Origin: Planctomycetaceae bacterium
Lineage (GTDB): Bacteria > Planctomycetota > Phycisphaerae > Tepidisphaerales > Tepidisphaeraceae
Direction of reading: 5' to 3'
Assembly: GCA_027487775.1 (NCBI GenBank)
Contig: JAIYCY010000027.1
Span: 1-64,000 of the forward strand
Length of the DNA: 64,000 bases
Part shown: positions 9,269-18,839 of the stretch, one piece after another
Layout of the letters: every line of letters begins with the position of its first letter
Position numbering within the stretch: position 1 is the first letter of the stretch
Notes under the pieces: generated by a model
The model's database searches: none
Seen by the model: only the letters and a program-made list of their open reading frames with translations
Told to the model about the DNA's origin: nothing
Translations under genes and position numbers: made by a program

Positions 9269-10915
9269 ATGAACCTTGCCCCTGTTCGACGCGCCCTGCT
9301 CTCGGTCTCTGATAAGGATGGCCTCATCGAATTCGCTCAAACGCTACACTCGGAGTTTGGCGTTGAGCTCATCAGCACCGGAGGAACGGCAAGGGCCCTG
9401 CGTGATGCGGGCCTGCCGGTCATCGATGTCAGCGAAGTGACCAGCTTTCCCGAAATGATGGACGGGCGACTCAAGACCCTGCATCCCCGCGTGCACGGCG
9501 GTATCCTCGCGCTGCGGAACGATCCGGCCCATGTGCGATCGATGCACGAACACGGAATCCGACCAATCGATATCGTCTGCGTCAATCTCTATCCGTTTGC
9601 CGATACCATCGCGCGAAACGACGCAAGCTTTGATGACGCGGTCGAAAACATCGACATCGGCGGACCTGCGATGATCCGGGCCGCAGGGAAAAATCACGAT
9701 CACGTCGCGGTCGTCACCGAACCGGCGCAATACGCATCACTCATCGCCGACCTGAAAGAAAATCGCGGCAAGACCAGCACAGCCCTCCGCCGGAAACTCG
9801 CGCAGGCCGCCTTCGCACATGTCAGCCGCTATGACGCACTGATCGCAGGGTACCTGCTCAAACATGTCGACGCTCCATCCGCGCCCAACGCTGCATCTTC
9901 CACATCATCCGCCTCAACGCTCACATCAGACATCAAGCCATCAGACGCACTTCCCGAACGGCTTTCAATCACGCTCGATCGCGCGGAGATTCTACGTTAC
10001 GGCGAAAACCCACATCAGTCGGCTGCGCTGTATCGCATCGAATCTGAAGGCGCTTCAGGCGTTGCAAACGCGAAGCAACTGCACGGCAAGCAACTCAGTT
10101 ATATCAACCTGCTCGATGCCGATGCGGCGCTGGCATGCGCAAACGAGTTTGATCGGCCGGCGGCTTGTATTGTCAAGCACGCGACGCCCTGCGGCGTGGC
10201 GATCGCAAATGATCTCGCCGAAGCGTTCACCAAAGCCTACGACGCCGACGCGCTGGCGGCGTTTGGCGGGATCGTGGCGATGAATCGCGTCATCGATCGA
10301 GCCACCGCGGACGCGATCACCGCGGGACAGAAGTTCCTCGAGGTGATCGTCGCTCCAGGCTATTCCGATGATGCACGCGATCTGCTCGCCGAGCGATGGA
10401 AAAACATCCGACTGCTGCAGCTTCCCAGCGCCAGGCATCCCCACGCGAGCCAGACCTCGGGGCTCTCGATGCATCGCATCGCCGGAGGCATGCTGGTGCA
10501 ACGCCGGGACGATGTGGGCGTGATCGCCTCGGAATGGAAAGTCGTGTCCAAGCGATCGCCTGATGAGAAGGAATTGCATGATCTGGCCTTCGCGTGGACG
10601 GCGTGCAAGCACATCAAAAGCAACGCCATCGTGATCGCTCGAGACGGACGAACAGTCGGCATCGGTGGAGGTCAGGTCGATCGCGTCGGGGCGGCGCGGA
10701 TCGCGATCGAAAAGGCAGGCGAGCGAGCCCGAAGCGCAGCGGCGGCGAGTGATGCGTTCTTTCCGTTCCCGGACGGACCCGAAGCACTCATCCGCGCGGG
10801 CGTCACCGCCATCGTCCAACCGGGCGGAAGCCAACGCGACGCCCTCACCATCGAAGCCGCCGACAAAGCCGGTGTGGTCATGGTCTTCACCGGCCGACGG
10901 CACTTCAGGCACTGA
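9269..10915 (+). CDS. purH: Bifunctional AICAR formyltransferase/IMP cyclohydrolase
   Basis: Catalyses the last two steps of de novo IMP synthesis. The N-terminal cyclohydrolase domain shows RALLSVSDK, STGGTA, MDGRVKTLHP-type and NLYPF motifs. The C-terminal transformylase has KHATPCG, AFGGIVAMN, the ACKHIKSNAIVIA segment and GGGQ.DRV. The 548-residue length is slightly above the usual 510-530 because of a Ser/Ala/Thr-rich insert at about residues 205-230 between the two domains. It stands alone on the plus strand, convergent with the phosphoglycerate mutase gene. The 273 bp upstream hold no recognisable purine-responsive element. Confidence 0.97.
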   Translation: MNLAPVRRALLSVSDKDGLIEFAQTLHSEFGVELISTGGTARALRDAGLPVIDVSEVTSFPEMMDGRLKTLHPRVHGGILALRNDPAHVRSMHEHGIRPIDIVCVNLYPFADTIARNDASFDDAVENIDIGGPAMIRAAGKNHDHVAVVTEPAQYASLIADLKENRGKTSTALRRKLAQAAFAHVSRYDALIAGYLLKHVDAPSAPNAASSTSSASTLTSDIKPSDALPERLSITLDRAEILRYGENPHQSAALYRIESEGASGVANAKQLHGKQLSYINLLDADAALACANEFDRPAACIVKHATPCGVAIANDLAEAFTKAYDADALAAFGGIVAMNRVIDRATADAITAGQKFLEVIVAPGYSDDARDLLAERWKNIRLLQLPSARHPHASQTSGLSMHRIAGGMLVQRRDDVGVIASEWKVVSKRSPDEKELHDLAFAWTACKHIKSNAIVIARDGRTVGIGGGQVDRVGAARIAIEKAGERARSAAAASDAFFPFPDGPEALIRAGVTAIVQPGGSQRDALTIEAADKAGVVMVFTGRRHFRH

Positions 10916-10972
10916 ATCGACGGGTGCAATGAGCGATGGACGTTGATTCGAGCGAATCCCTCCAGGCCAGTG

Positions 10973-12163
10973 TCAGCGCTTGGCAAGGAAATGCGGCATC
11001 AGGTCGTGCCCGTTGGCCAATGCAAGCCCGCGCGCGGCTTCGGCCTCATGGTAGGCTCTGAAGGATCCGCTCTTGATGTCGCTGCCCGCGATGAGCCAGG
11101 GCGTGGGCGCGTAGCCGTGCTTTCGTGTGGCAATATTCGTCGGGTGATCGGGAAGCACAAGCAATCGCCAATCTGGAAACGTACGAAGCTTGGCTAGCGT
11201 CGGCGCGATCACGTGCTCGTCAATAGCTTCGATGGCGGCGATCTTGGTGCTGAGGTCGGCCTGATGGCTGGCTTCGTCCGGGCTTTCGACGTGACTGAGA
11301 ACCAGATCAAATCGATCCAACGCGGCGGCAGTCGTTCGGCCCTGTGCGGCGTAATCCGTGTCGTGGAAACTGGTCAGACCCGGACTCTCAACAACGCTCC
11401 ATCCGAGCAGATTGGCCAGCCCACGAAGTAAATCCACCCCGCTGATCATCGCGCCACGCGACACGCCGAAGCGATCAACAAATGTCGGCATGTTCGGCGC
11501 ATGACCCTGACCCCAGAGCCAGACGCGCGTGGCGGGGTTGAGCTTTCGCGCAATGCGGTCGCGATTGATCGGATGATCACTAAACAACTGCTCCGAACGC
11601 TCGATGATGCGACGAAGCACATCCTGACCCGCCCCCGTGGGAAGATGCGGCGCGAACGGCTCGCCGGGGATTTCGTGTGGCGGCTTGGTGCGCAGATCAA
11701 AGTGTGCGTCATTTCGCACGACAAGCAGATTGCGATAACTCACGCCAGGATGAAACTCAAAGCCGGGCAGATCAAGATCGTCGGCGAGGAGCTTCAGGAG
11801 GATGCGGGCCTCGGCATCGCTGATCCCTCCGGCAGAGTGATCGATCATGCGGTCGGCCTGCGTCGTGACGAGGTTGCAGCGGAAGACCCAGTCGGTCGCG
11901 GAAAGTGGAATACGCTGCGCAGCGGCTTCGAGCGGGGCGCGGCCGGTGTGATAAACCGCAGGGTCGTAGCCGAGCAGCGACATCGTCGCAACATCAGATC
12001 CGGACTCGAATCCGTCGGGCACCGTACGGGCAATACCAAGCTCGGCTGCACGCGATAACGCATCAAGGCAAGGCGTCCGCGCGACATCAAGCGGCGTGCG
12101 CCCGCCGAGCGAATCGATCGGATCGTCCGAAGCACCGTCGGGAATGATGATGGCAAATTTCAT
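10973..12163 (-). CDS. apgM: Cofactor-independent phosphoglycerate mutase, archaeal type
   Basis: Interconverts 3- and 2-phosphoglycerate. It begins MKFAIIIPDGASD, with the metal-binding Asp of the alkaline-phosphatase superfamily, then GSDVATMSLLGYDP (about residues 54-67) with the catalytic Ser, GRAPLEAAA, and the C-terminal metal sites in SHVESPDEASH and LPDHPT. The 396-residue length fits the ApgM branch (about 400) rather than GpmI (about 510). It lies 168 bp downstream of rho on the same strand; no terminator is visible in that gap, so cotranscription is possible. Confidence 0.93.
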   Translation of the reverse strand: MKFAIIIPDGASDDPIDSLGGRTPLDVARTPCLDALSRAAELGIARTVPDGFESGSDVATMSLLGYDPAVYHTGRAPLEAAAQRIPLSATDWVFRCNLVTTQADRMIDHSAGGISDAEARILLKLLADDLDLPGFEFHPGVSYRNLLVVRNDAHFDLRTKPPHEIPGEPFAPHLPTGAGQDVLRRIIERSEQLFSDHPINRDRIARKLNPATRVWLWGQGHAPNMPTFVDRFGVSRGAMISGVDLLRGLANLLGWSVVESPGLTSFHDTDYAAQGRTTAAALDRFDLVLSHVESPDEASHQADLSTKIAAIEAIDEHVIAPTLAKLRTFPDWRLLVLPDHPTNIATRKHGYAPTPWLIAGSDIKSGSFRAYHEAEAARGLALANGHDLMPHFLAKR

Positions 12164-12331
12164 GGCAAGATTGTTGTTCGTCGTCTACCAGTCGCCACAC
12201 GCGAATCCAAAGCCGTTGATCTCACGCCGATGTTCTCTCTCGGTTGTCTCTGACTGCTGACTCCGCAGGAGATGTCTCAAGACTCAACCACGCACGATGG
12301 TGCGGTCAAAGCTTACCCTTCTGCTTCATCG

Positions 12332-13528
12332 TCATTGCATGTTCGCATAAAGCTGCTCGTTGGTCGGCATTTTGGTCAATGCATCGAGCAACGATTTCAT
12401 GGCCTGGGTTGGAGGCATGTTGACAAGATGCCGACGCAGCTTGCGATTGCATTCCAGCGCGCGAGGCGAGAGCAGAAGCTCCTCCTTACGCGTTCCGGAT
12501 TGTGCGATGTTCAACGCAGGAAAGATGCGATTGTCGGCGAGCTTGCGGTCGAGAGTCAGCTCCATATTGCCGGTGCCTTTGAACTCCTCAAAAATCACCT
12601 GATCCATCCGGCTGCCCGTGTCGATGAGACACGTCGCCAGAATCGTGAGCGATCCGCTGTTCTCGATCTTGCGGGCCGCACCGAAGAGGCGCTTGGGGAT
12701 TTCCAATGCACGCGAATCAACCCCGCCGGACATGGTCTTTCCGCTGCGTGCATCGGCGTTGAAAGCCCTCCCGCAGCGCGTCAGTGAATCCATCAACACG
12801 ATCACATCGTGCCCATATTCGACGCGACGCTTGCATCGCTCGATCACGAGTTGACTGAGTTCAAGATGCTTGTCCAGCGTGTTGTCGTTGCTGGAGGCGT
12901 GAACGACGCCGGGAATGTTTCGACGCATGTCGGTGACTTCTTCCGGCCGCTCGTCGACGAGGAGAAGCAGCAACTCGACGTCGGGATAATTGTGCTTGAT
13001 CCCGCGAGCGAGGTTCTGGAGAAGGATTGTCTTGCCCACACGCGGCGGGGCGACGATCAATCCACGCTGGCCGAAGCCGACAGGCGTGAGGATATCCATC
13101 GCGCGCGTCGTGAACTCCTTGGGGTCGTGTTCGAGTTTGATCTGCGGCTGCGGATCGAGCGCGACGGCGTCGTAGATCGGAATGAGCTTGGAATAGACGT
13201 CCCACGGCTTTCCCTCGATGGTGCGGAGGCGTTCGGCGCGATTACCCCGGACCTCCACTTCGATCAGCAGGCCGGGCCGGAGCTTTAAGGCTTCGATGAG
13301 GGGCCGCGGCACTACAACGTTGGGCTGGGTGGGCCTAAGCAGATGGGCGGGATCACGAAGTTGTCCGTCGCGCCTTTCGTCGGGCATATGCAGTACGCCT
13401 ACGACGGTGGGTCGGGCGGGCGTTGTGGGCGCAGATTGCGGCGCAGTGGGTGCCGCTGTGCGGGGTGCATCTGAAGAAGCATCGGGCATGAGTTGGGTTC
13501 CGATCGACCTGCGTGTAGTGTCTTGCAT
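12332..13528 (-). CDS. rho: Transcription termination factor Rho, short N-terminus
   Basis: RNA-dependent helicase for factor-dependent termination. The ATPase core is complete: Walker A APPRVGKT, LLLLLVDERPEEVTDM, VIVLMDSLTRCGRAFN, the Q-loop region SGKTMSGGVDSRAL and the R-loop RKLADNRIFPALNI. Ahead of it is a cold-shock-like primary RNA-binding domain (about residues 45-110, ending EGKPWDV). The usual N-terminal helical Rho_N domain is replaced by about 40 Ala/Pro/Thr-rich residues, so the protein is 398 residues. Cys replaces the more usual Ala in the LTR(A/C)GRA stretch. It is divergently transcribed from the YqeY gene. Confidence 0.96.
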   Translation of the reverse strand: MQDTTRRSIGTQLMPDASSDAPRTAAPTAPQSAPTTPARPTVVGVLHMPDERRDGQLRDPAHLLRPTQPNVVVPRPLIEALKLRPGLLIEVEVRGNRAERLRTIEGKPWDVYSKLIPIYDAVALDPQPQIKLEHDPKEFTTRAMDILTPVGFGQRGLIVAPPRVGKTILLQNLARGIKHNYPDVELLLLLVDERPEEVTDMRRNIPGVVHASSNDNTLDKHLELSQLVIERCKRRVEYGHDVIVLMDSLTRCGRAFNADARSGKTMSGGVDSRALEIPKRLFGAARKIENSGSLTILATCLIDTGSRMDQVIFEEFKGTGNMELTLDRKLADNRIFPALNIAQSGTRKEELLLSPRALECNRKLRRHLVNMPPTQAMKSLLDALTKMPTNEQLYANMQ

Positions 13529-13661
13529 CGCGCGTAGGACATCGAATGACAGCCATCGATGTTTTAGAGCGACATCGGACGCTGTCAGGCCAGTGCACGC
13601 GAGTGGTCAGAGCCGCGCGTCCGAGTTCATCAATGTAATCGGATAAGAATCGGAGGCAACT

Positions 13662-14096
13662 ATGGAATTGTTGGCGAAACTGCAAGAAGAGATGAAGAGT
13701 GCCATGAAGTCCGGTAATCGCGACCGATTGGGCGTGATTCGGATGCTCATCAGCGAAGTGAAAAACATCGACCTCAACCCCGCCAAGCCGACCGCGCAGC
13801 AGGCGGTCGAAGCCTATGCCAAAAAACTGAAGAAGAGCGCGGAAGAGTTTGCCAAGGTCGGCAGGCCCGAGGAAGTGCAAAAGCTCGAAGCGGAAATTGC
13901 GGTGTGCGAGGAGTTCCTTCCAAAGAAGCTCGATGCCGAAACCACGGCGGGACTCGTCGACGCGTTTCTGGCTGCCCATAATTTCACAGAAAAACAGGCT
14001 GGGCAGGCCACCGGCGCGTTCATGAAACAGCATGGCGCGAACGTCGATGCAGGGATCGCCAGCAAACTGCTGCGCGAGAAACTGGCTGGCAAATGA
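13662..14096 (+). CDS. GatB/YqeY domain-containing protein
   Basis: A 144-residue YqeY-type protein, related to the C-terminal tRNA-binding domain of GatB. Helical throughout, with typical features: MKSGNRDRLGVIRMLISEVKN near the start, YAKKLKKSAEEFAKVGR in the middle and CEEFLPKKLDAE. The start has GGAGG six bases upstream (13646-13650), one of the strongest ribosome-binding sites in the window. The molecular role of stand-alone YqeY proteins is unclear; amidotransferase activity should not be assumed. Confidence 0.92.
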   Translation: MELLAKLQEEMKSAMKSGNRDRLGVIRMLISEVKNIDLNPAKPTAQQAVEAYAKKLKKSAEEFAKVGRPEEVQKLEAEIAVCEEFLPKKLDAETTAGLVDAFLAAHNFTEKQAGQATGAFMKQHGANVDAGIASKLLREKLAGK

Positions 14097-14306
14097 ACCG
14101 ACCGCACGAATCGGAATCACTGACCCACAGATCCAGGGACAGTTTCGATCAACCTTCGGGCCTGTATCGACGATAACGCTTGTAGGCCGCACACGCGTGT
14201 GTGAGGCAGCGCGCGTGCGCAAGATCGTGCTCGTGCGCCATCTGATGGACGTGATTCGTGTGGATCGTGGTGGACGAGTCGCCCGATCTCCGCGTCGTGG
14301 TGAGTT

Positions 14307-16661
14307 ATGGATCGGCAAGTCCCTGACAAACGATCTGAGTTGATCCTGCAGCAACTCGACCAGCTTCCGACTCTGCCCGCGGTGGCGGTGCGTGTGTTGG
14401 AGCTGACGAGCAACGAGCGGACCCACGCACGCGAGGTGGTGAAGCTGATCGAAAGCGATCCGTCGCTGACAACTCGGATTCTGCGGATCGTTCATCGTGC
14501 CGACGGCGGAGTGCGGAGCGACCTGAACTCGATCGAACGCGCGGTGGTACTGCTCGGATTCGAGGCCGTTCGAAATGCGGTGCTGGCGGTCAGCGTCTTT
14601 GAAACATTCGGACCGGCTGCGGATGCCGGATCTCCATCGCGACGATTCAGTCGCGAAGAGTTCTGGAAGCACTGCGTCGCGGTCGCATGTTGCAGCGAAT
14701 TGATCGTCGAGAAGCTCCGCGCGCAGTCGTCCGGATCCGTGGGTGTCGAAGCCTCCGATGCGTTCATCGCAGGGCTTTTGCATGACCTGGGAAAGGTGGC
14801 CATCGATGCCGCACTGCCCAAGAGCTTTGCTCGCGTGATCGAAGCAGCCGAGCTTTTGCGCGGTGACTTTGCCGACATCGAACGGAACGTCATCGGACTC
14901 GATCACATGGTCATCGGAAAACGACTCGCCGAACGATGGCTCCTGCCGGCGAATCTTCGCGATGCGATCTGGCTCCACGGCCAGAATCCCTCCGCACTGC
15001 CGGCCAGCGTGCGCAATCCGAAACTCGTCAACATCGTCAGCCTCGCCGATGTCATCGTTCGTCAGCAGCACCTCGGATACAGCGGAAACTATGCGTATCC
15101 GGTTTCTATTCCGACGCTGCTGGGTGCAGTCGGACTGAACTTGAAGCAACTGGAGGAAATCACCGGACAGCTCGTCTCGCGAATCGAGCCGCGCGCCAAG
15201 TCGCTCGGACTGGGCGAAAGCACCAGCGAGGCGCTCTATCGACACGCACTGCAACGCGCCAACGTCGAACTGTCTCGCGTGAGCGATCAACTGGCAGCAA
15301 AAAATCGCAGACTCGGCGTGCGGGCGAAATTCTTCGAGGCGCTGTCGGCGTTTCATGGAGAGCTTCGCCCGGATGCGCCGCCTGCAAGTGTGCTCTTTGC
15401 GATCGCGCAGACCGCTTGCGGCGTGCTGGATTGCCCGAGCGCTGCGGCGTTCACGCTGGCAGCCAGCGGAAGCAGCGCGGAAATGCTCCTCGTCTCGCGC
15501 GATGGCGATGTACTGCAACGTGGCATCATCGAACGAAGCGACGACGCAACGCTGCTCCCAATGGCTGCAGGCGATGGTCCCATCCACCCGGCCGGCATCG
15601 AAATGGAATGGCTCGGCGGATCGGTCGCGCCACGACTCGGGGGAAGCCGGTTGTATTGGATCGCGCTCTATGCCGACGGCGCGGTCATCGGCGGAGTCGT
15701 ATGGGGTGCCGGCGCGGATGAAACAAATCGACAGGCAAGTCAGTTCAATGAACTCACCGCAATGGCAGGCGGATGGGCGCTTGCATTGCGGACCTGCCAG
15801 ATCCGTGAAGAGTCGAGATTGCTCAATGAACAGCTCGTCGAGGCCAATCGACGATTGCAGAGCGCTCAGGACGAAATCATGCGAGCACGCATGCTCTCCA
15901 GCGTCAGCGAAATGGCCGCCGGTGCAGCACATGAGATGAACAACCCGCTCGCAGTCATTTGCGGTCGAGCGCAACTTCTCTCCAAACAACTCCAAGACCC
16001 GCGACTTGCACAAAGCGCAAAACTGATCGCCGAGCAGGGCGAACGCCTCAGCGGAATCATCACCGAGCTGATGGACTTCGCCAAACCGACACCGCCCAGG
16101 CCGACGCCTGCGGACCTCGCCGACCTCATCGATCACGCGCTTGCGGATGTTCGACGCGAACCCGAAACACAGTCGCGCGCGATCGAAGTCACAATCTCCA
16201 CCCTTCCCAACATCCACGCCGATATCGAACAAATCACCGCGGCGATTCGGGAAGTGCTCGTCAACGCGATCCAGGCCACGCAGCCCGACGTCGGCAGCAT
16301 CGAGATTCACGCCGCCCACGATCGCGTCGGCGGACACGTCGTGCTCAGTATCACCGACAACGGCTGCGGCATGGACGAACGAACCCTGCAGCGGGCTTTC
16401 GATCCGTTCTACTCCGCAATGCAGGCCGGCCGACGCCGTGGAATGGGACTGGCCAAGGCGCTGCGATGGGTCGAAGGCTCGGGCGGAAGCATCAAACTCG
16501 AATCGCGCGCCGGAACCGGAACTCGCGTGGTGATGCTGCTGCCGACTTCTGATCCACAGTCCAGTGCCCAAGCAATCTCGCATGCCAACCCCAAATCGAA
16601 CCAGCAAGCCAGTTCGCTCGAACAACCCGCACGCCCCGCCGAAAACCGACATCTCGCCTGA
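14307..16661 (+). CDS. HDOD-GAF sensor histidine kinase
   Basis: A 784-residue cytoplasmic signalling protein without membrane segments. Residues about 15-215 form an HDOD domain (LPTLPAVAVRVLEL, SLTTRILRIVH, SIERAVVLLGFEAVRNAVL). The HD signature is degenerate, with an LLHDLGKVAID segment retained. About 345-500 resembles a GAF sensor. A short coiled coil then leads to a HisKA domain with the phosphoacceptor His in AHEMNNPL (about 541) and an HATPase domain with N box VLVNAIQATQ, G1 DNGCGMDE and G2 RRGMGLAKAL. The response regulator gene starts about 260 bp downstream on the same strand and is the probable partner. The input signal is unknown. Confidence 0.9.
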   Translation: MDRQVPDKRSELILQQLDQLPTLPAVAVRVLELTSNERTHAREVVKLIESDPSLTTRILRIVHRADGGVRSDLNSIERAVVLLGFEAVRNAVLAVSVFETFGPAADAGSPSRRFSREEFWKHCVAVACCSELIVEKLRAQSSGSVGVEASDAFIAGLLHDLGKVAIDAALPKSFARVIEAAELLRGDFADIERNVIGLDHMVIGKRLAERWLLPANLRDAIWLHGQNPSALPASVRNPKLVNIVSLADVIVRQQHLGYSGNYAYPVSIPTLLGAVGLNLKQLEEITGQLVSRIEPRAKSLGLGESTSEALYRHALQRANVELSRVSDQLAAKNRRLGVRAKFFEALSAFHGELRPDAPPASVLFAIAQTACGVLDCPSAAAFTLAASGSSAEMLLVSRDGDVLQRGIIERSDDATLLPMAAGDGPIHPAGIEMEWLGGSVAPRLGGSRLYWIALYADGAVIGGVVWGAGADETNRQASQFNELTAMAGGWALALRTCQIREESRLLNEQLVEANRRLQSAQDEIMRARMLSSVSEMAAGAAHEMNNPLAVICGRAQLLSKQLQDPRLAQSAKLIAEQGERLSGIITELMDFAKPTPPRPTPADLADLIDHALADVRREPETQSRAIEVTISTLPNIHADIEQITAAIREVLVNAIQATQPDVGSIEIHAAHDRVGGHVVLSITDNGCGMDERTLQRAFDPFYSAMQAGRRRGMGLAKALRWVEGSGGSIKLESRAGTGTRVVMLLPTSDPQSSAQAISHANPKSNQQASSLEQPARPAENRHLA

Positions 16662-16918
16662 ACGGTCCAAACCGCTCGCTTCCGGTTCTCCGCTCGATGT
16701 CGCAGAGCCTTCTCCAGCGCGACTTCGATCCAATCGAATCGGAAACTCGGTTCAACATTGATCCCCCTCGCATTACCGGCCCATGCAGTACGGCACGCCA
16801 CGATGCAGATTTTACGGTCCAACCCCGCCGCAAAATGCGGCTCAAGCCCGAACCATGCCGACCGCGCAGAATCGGCGCGATGTTCAGGTTCGACTCAATC
16901 GGGTCTCCTCTCGCGTCG

Positions 16919-18175
16919 ATGACATCCTTTGACATGGCTATCTCTCCGACCAAAGCGTCCAAGGCTCCCACGAAGGCGACTCCGATCGTTCTCGTTGTGG
17001 ATGATGAATCCGACATCCTCGAACTGGCTGACGACGCGATCGCTCGCGGATGCGCAGCACGCGTGCTCCGCGCGGGCAACCTGCGCGAAGCTCGCAAGAT
17101 CATCGCCCGCGAAGAGATTCAACTCGTGCTCGCCGATGCGTGTCTTCCGGACGGGGACGGCACCGAGTTGATCCAGACGCTGCGCGACGCACGACCCCAG
17201 GCCGGCTTTGTCCTGATGACCGGGCATGCCTCGGTCGATCGATCAGTCGGCGCGTTTCGCTCCGGCGCGATCGACTTCCTCGCCAAACCGTTCACCGAAT
17301 CACAACTGACCGATCGCGTGCAGAAGGCGATCCAGTTCCAGGACGGCATCCAACGAAACGAGCGTCGTATCGAAAAACTCAAACGGGCTGTCCGCAAGCT
17401 CAACAACGCGCGTCGGATGGTCAGCAAAAAAGTCGACCTCCTGTGCAACGATCTCGTCAGCGCCTACGGCGACCTCGCCCGACAATTCGAAGATGTACGC
17501 ATTCGCGAAGCCTTCCGATCCACCATCAACGCAAGCCGCGACCTCGAACAAATGCTCTGCCACAGCATGGACTGGATCCTCCGACAGTGCGGATACACCA
17601 ACATCGCAATCTTCCTCTCAGGCGACGATGGCACGTTCGAACTCGGCGCGTACATGAAGTACACCATCCAGGGCAGCAAGCCACTCACCGAAGCACTCAA
17701 ACAAGGCATCATCGAAACCATCGCACGCGATGACTTCGTCTGCTGGAGCGATCGCGAGGCCGGCCAACTGCTCAGCGATGTCGAACTCGATCATCTGCAC
17801 GGACAAGGAATCATCGGCGTGAACGCGAGCTATCTCGGCGAGAGCCTCGGGATCATCGTCATGTTCCGCGACGGCAAAGCACCGTTCAGCAGCGAAGATG
17901 CCGCCACCCTGCGAACGGTCGCGCCGCTCTTTGCTCACGCCCTCACCAATCTCGCCCGGGCCGCCGACGGACCGGAAAAGTGGATCGAAGAACCCGGCGC
18001 CGATGAGACCGGCGACGGAGGCTTTGAAGACCACTTCGACCAGGACCCACACCACCGCGACGAAACGACCGATCACAACGACGGCTTCTGGGCCGACGAA
18101 CCTCCCAAGAAAAACAAGCCCCGAAAGCAAGACGACGCCGACTGGTGGAAACGCGGCGAGCCTCCGCCCTATTGA
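16919..18175 (+). CDS. Response regulator with coiled coil and C-terminal GAF-like domain
   Basis: The receiver domain starts about 20 residues after the preferred ATG at 16919 (VLVVDDESDILELADDAI), with the phospho-accepting Asp in LADACLPDGDG near residue 73, Thr in LMTGHAS and Lys in FLAKPFT. A basic coiled coil follows (about 140-190, IEKLKRAVRKLNNARRMVSKKV), then a GAF-like domain of about 150 residues and an acidic, His/Asp-rich tail. There is no DNA-binding or enzymatic output domain. The frame is open back to 16697, but those 74 codons look like noncoding sequence, and no strong ribosome-binding site decides between 16919 and 16934. It is likely paired with the HDOD kinase upstream. 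Confidence 0.85.
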   Translation: MTSFDMAISPTKASKAPTKATPIVLVVDDESDILELADDAIARGCAARVLRAGNLREARKIIAREEIQLVLADACLPDGDGTELIQTLRDARPQAGFVLMTGHASVDRSVGAFRSGAIDFLAKPFTESQLTDRVQKAIQFQDGIQRNERRIEKLKRAVRKLNNARRMVSKKVDLLCNDLVSAYGDLARQFEDVRIREAFRSTINASRDLEQMLCHSMDWILRQCGYTNIAIFLSGDDGTFELGAYMKYTIQGSKPLTEALKQGIIETIARDDFVCWSDREAGQLLSDVELDHLHGQGIIGVNASYLGESLGIIVMFRDGKAPFSSEDAATLRTVAPLFAHALTNLARAADGPEKWIEEPGADETGDGGFEDHFDQDPHHRDETTDHNDGFWADEPPKKNKPRKQDDADWWKRGEPPPY

Positions 18176-18182
18176 TGCCAGT

Positions 18183-18429
18183 CGTCCCCATCGACACGCT
18201 GTGTCTTCATCGATGCTACGTACCTCGATCCATGCTGCGCATCTCAATCCATTCTGCGCATCTTCATCGGATCTACGCATCTTCATCGAATCTGCGCATC
18301 TTCATCAAATCTGCGCATTCCGATCAATGACGGTCACTCCGATCGATGATGGTCACTCCATTCGATGACCGTCATTTTGATCGATGACGGTCATTTTGAT
18401 CGATGAAGGTCATCTCATCGGACACCAGT
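18183..18429. repeat. Degenerate 19-bp tandem array, about 12-13 copies
   Basis: Beginning eight bases after the response-regulator stop codon, the sequence keeps a strict 19-bp register with no spacers: units start at 18202, 18221, 18240, 18259, 18278, 18297, 18316, 18335, 18354, 18373 and 18392, with degenerate flanking units at 18183 and 18411. The consensus is near CATCTTCATCGATGCTGCG, drifting to CATTTTGATCGATGACGGT in the right half. Most copies contain ATCGAT. It is not CRISPR because there are no unique spacers. The rest of the 664-bp gene-free stretch (18176-18839) holds this array and one hairpin. Confidence 0.9.
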
Positions 18430-18632
18430 TCTCAAAACGTCTCACGCCGATGTTCCTCAAACAAAGGTCGCCGCGGAAAACAGCTCGATTCTGATGTCGG
18501 CGGGGATGTTTCGAGATCTGGTATTGAACACGCCCTTCATCTCAACCCGCGCGCTGCGCGGATGCGTCCCCACTCGCGCAGCGCAAAATCCGTTTCCTCC
18601 GTGACGAGCCGTTGGGGTTGTGAAAAAGAGAA

Positions 18633-18660
18633 CCGACGCCCCGGGGTCTTGGGGCGTCGG
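18633..18660 (-). terminator. Hairpin terminator for the beta-barrel protein gene
   Basis: A perfect 10-bp GC-rich stem, CCGACGCCCC (18633-18642) with GGGGCGTCGG (18651-18660), and an 8-base loop. Read on the minus strand it is followed by TTCTCTTTTTC, so it fits an intrinsic terminator for the minus-strand gene ending at 18840, leaving a 3' untranslated region of about 180 bases. Confidence 0.65.
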
Positions 18661-18839
18661 CTCGGTCTTGTCGCGCCCGTCGGCAGGTTGGCCGGGTCGG
18701 GCGGGCATATGTTGATGAAGCGGTCTTGAGGCTGTCCCTCGGGTCAGCTCGCCGAGCTTTCCCTCGGACAGGCTTTGCTTTAGGACCATGGTCGCTCAAG
18801 ACATTGTCGTATGCCGTGAGGCTTCTTCAGCCCTAAGGC

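Noticed and set aside
9030..9272. An 80-codon frame ending in a four-base overlap with the purH start
   Set aside because: It has no ribosome-binding site and no recognisable protein features, and the ATGA overlap can occur by chance. It probably belongs to the leader of purH.
13353..16733. A minus-strand open frame of 1126 codons
   Set aside because: It lies antisense to yqeY and the histidine kinase, whose motifs are unmistakable. Its composition is rich in Cys, His and Arg with no domain, as expected of a high-GC shadow frame.
18202..18429. CRISPR array
   Set aside because: Units follow each other directly with no variable spacers of 25-40 bases and no cas gene is present.
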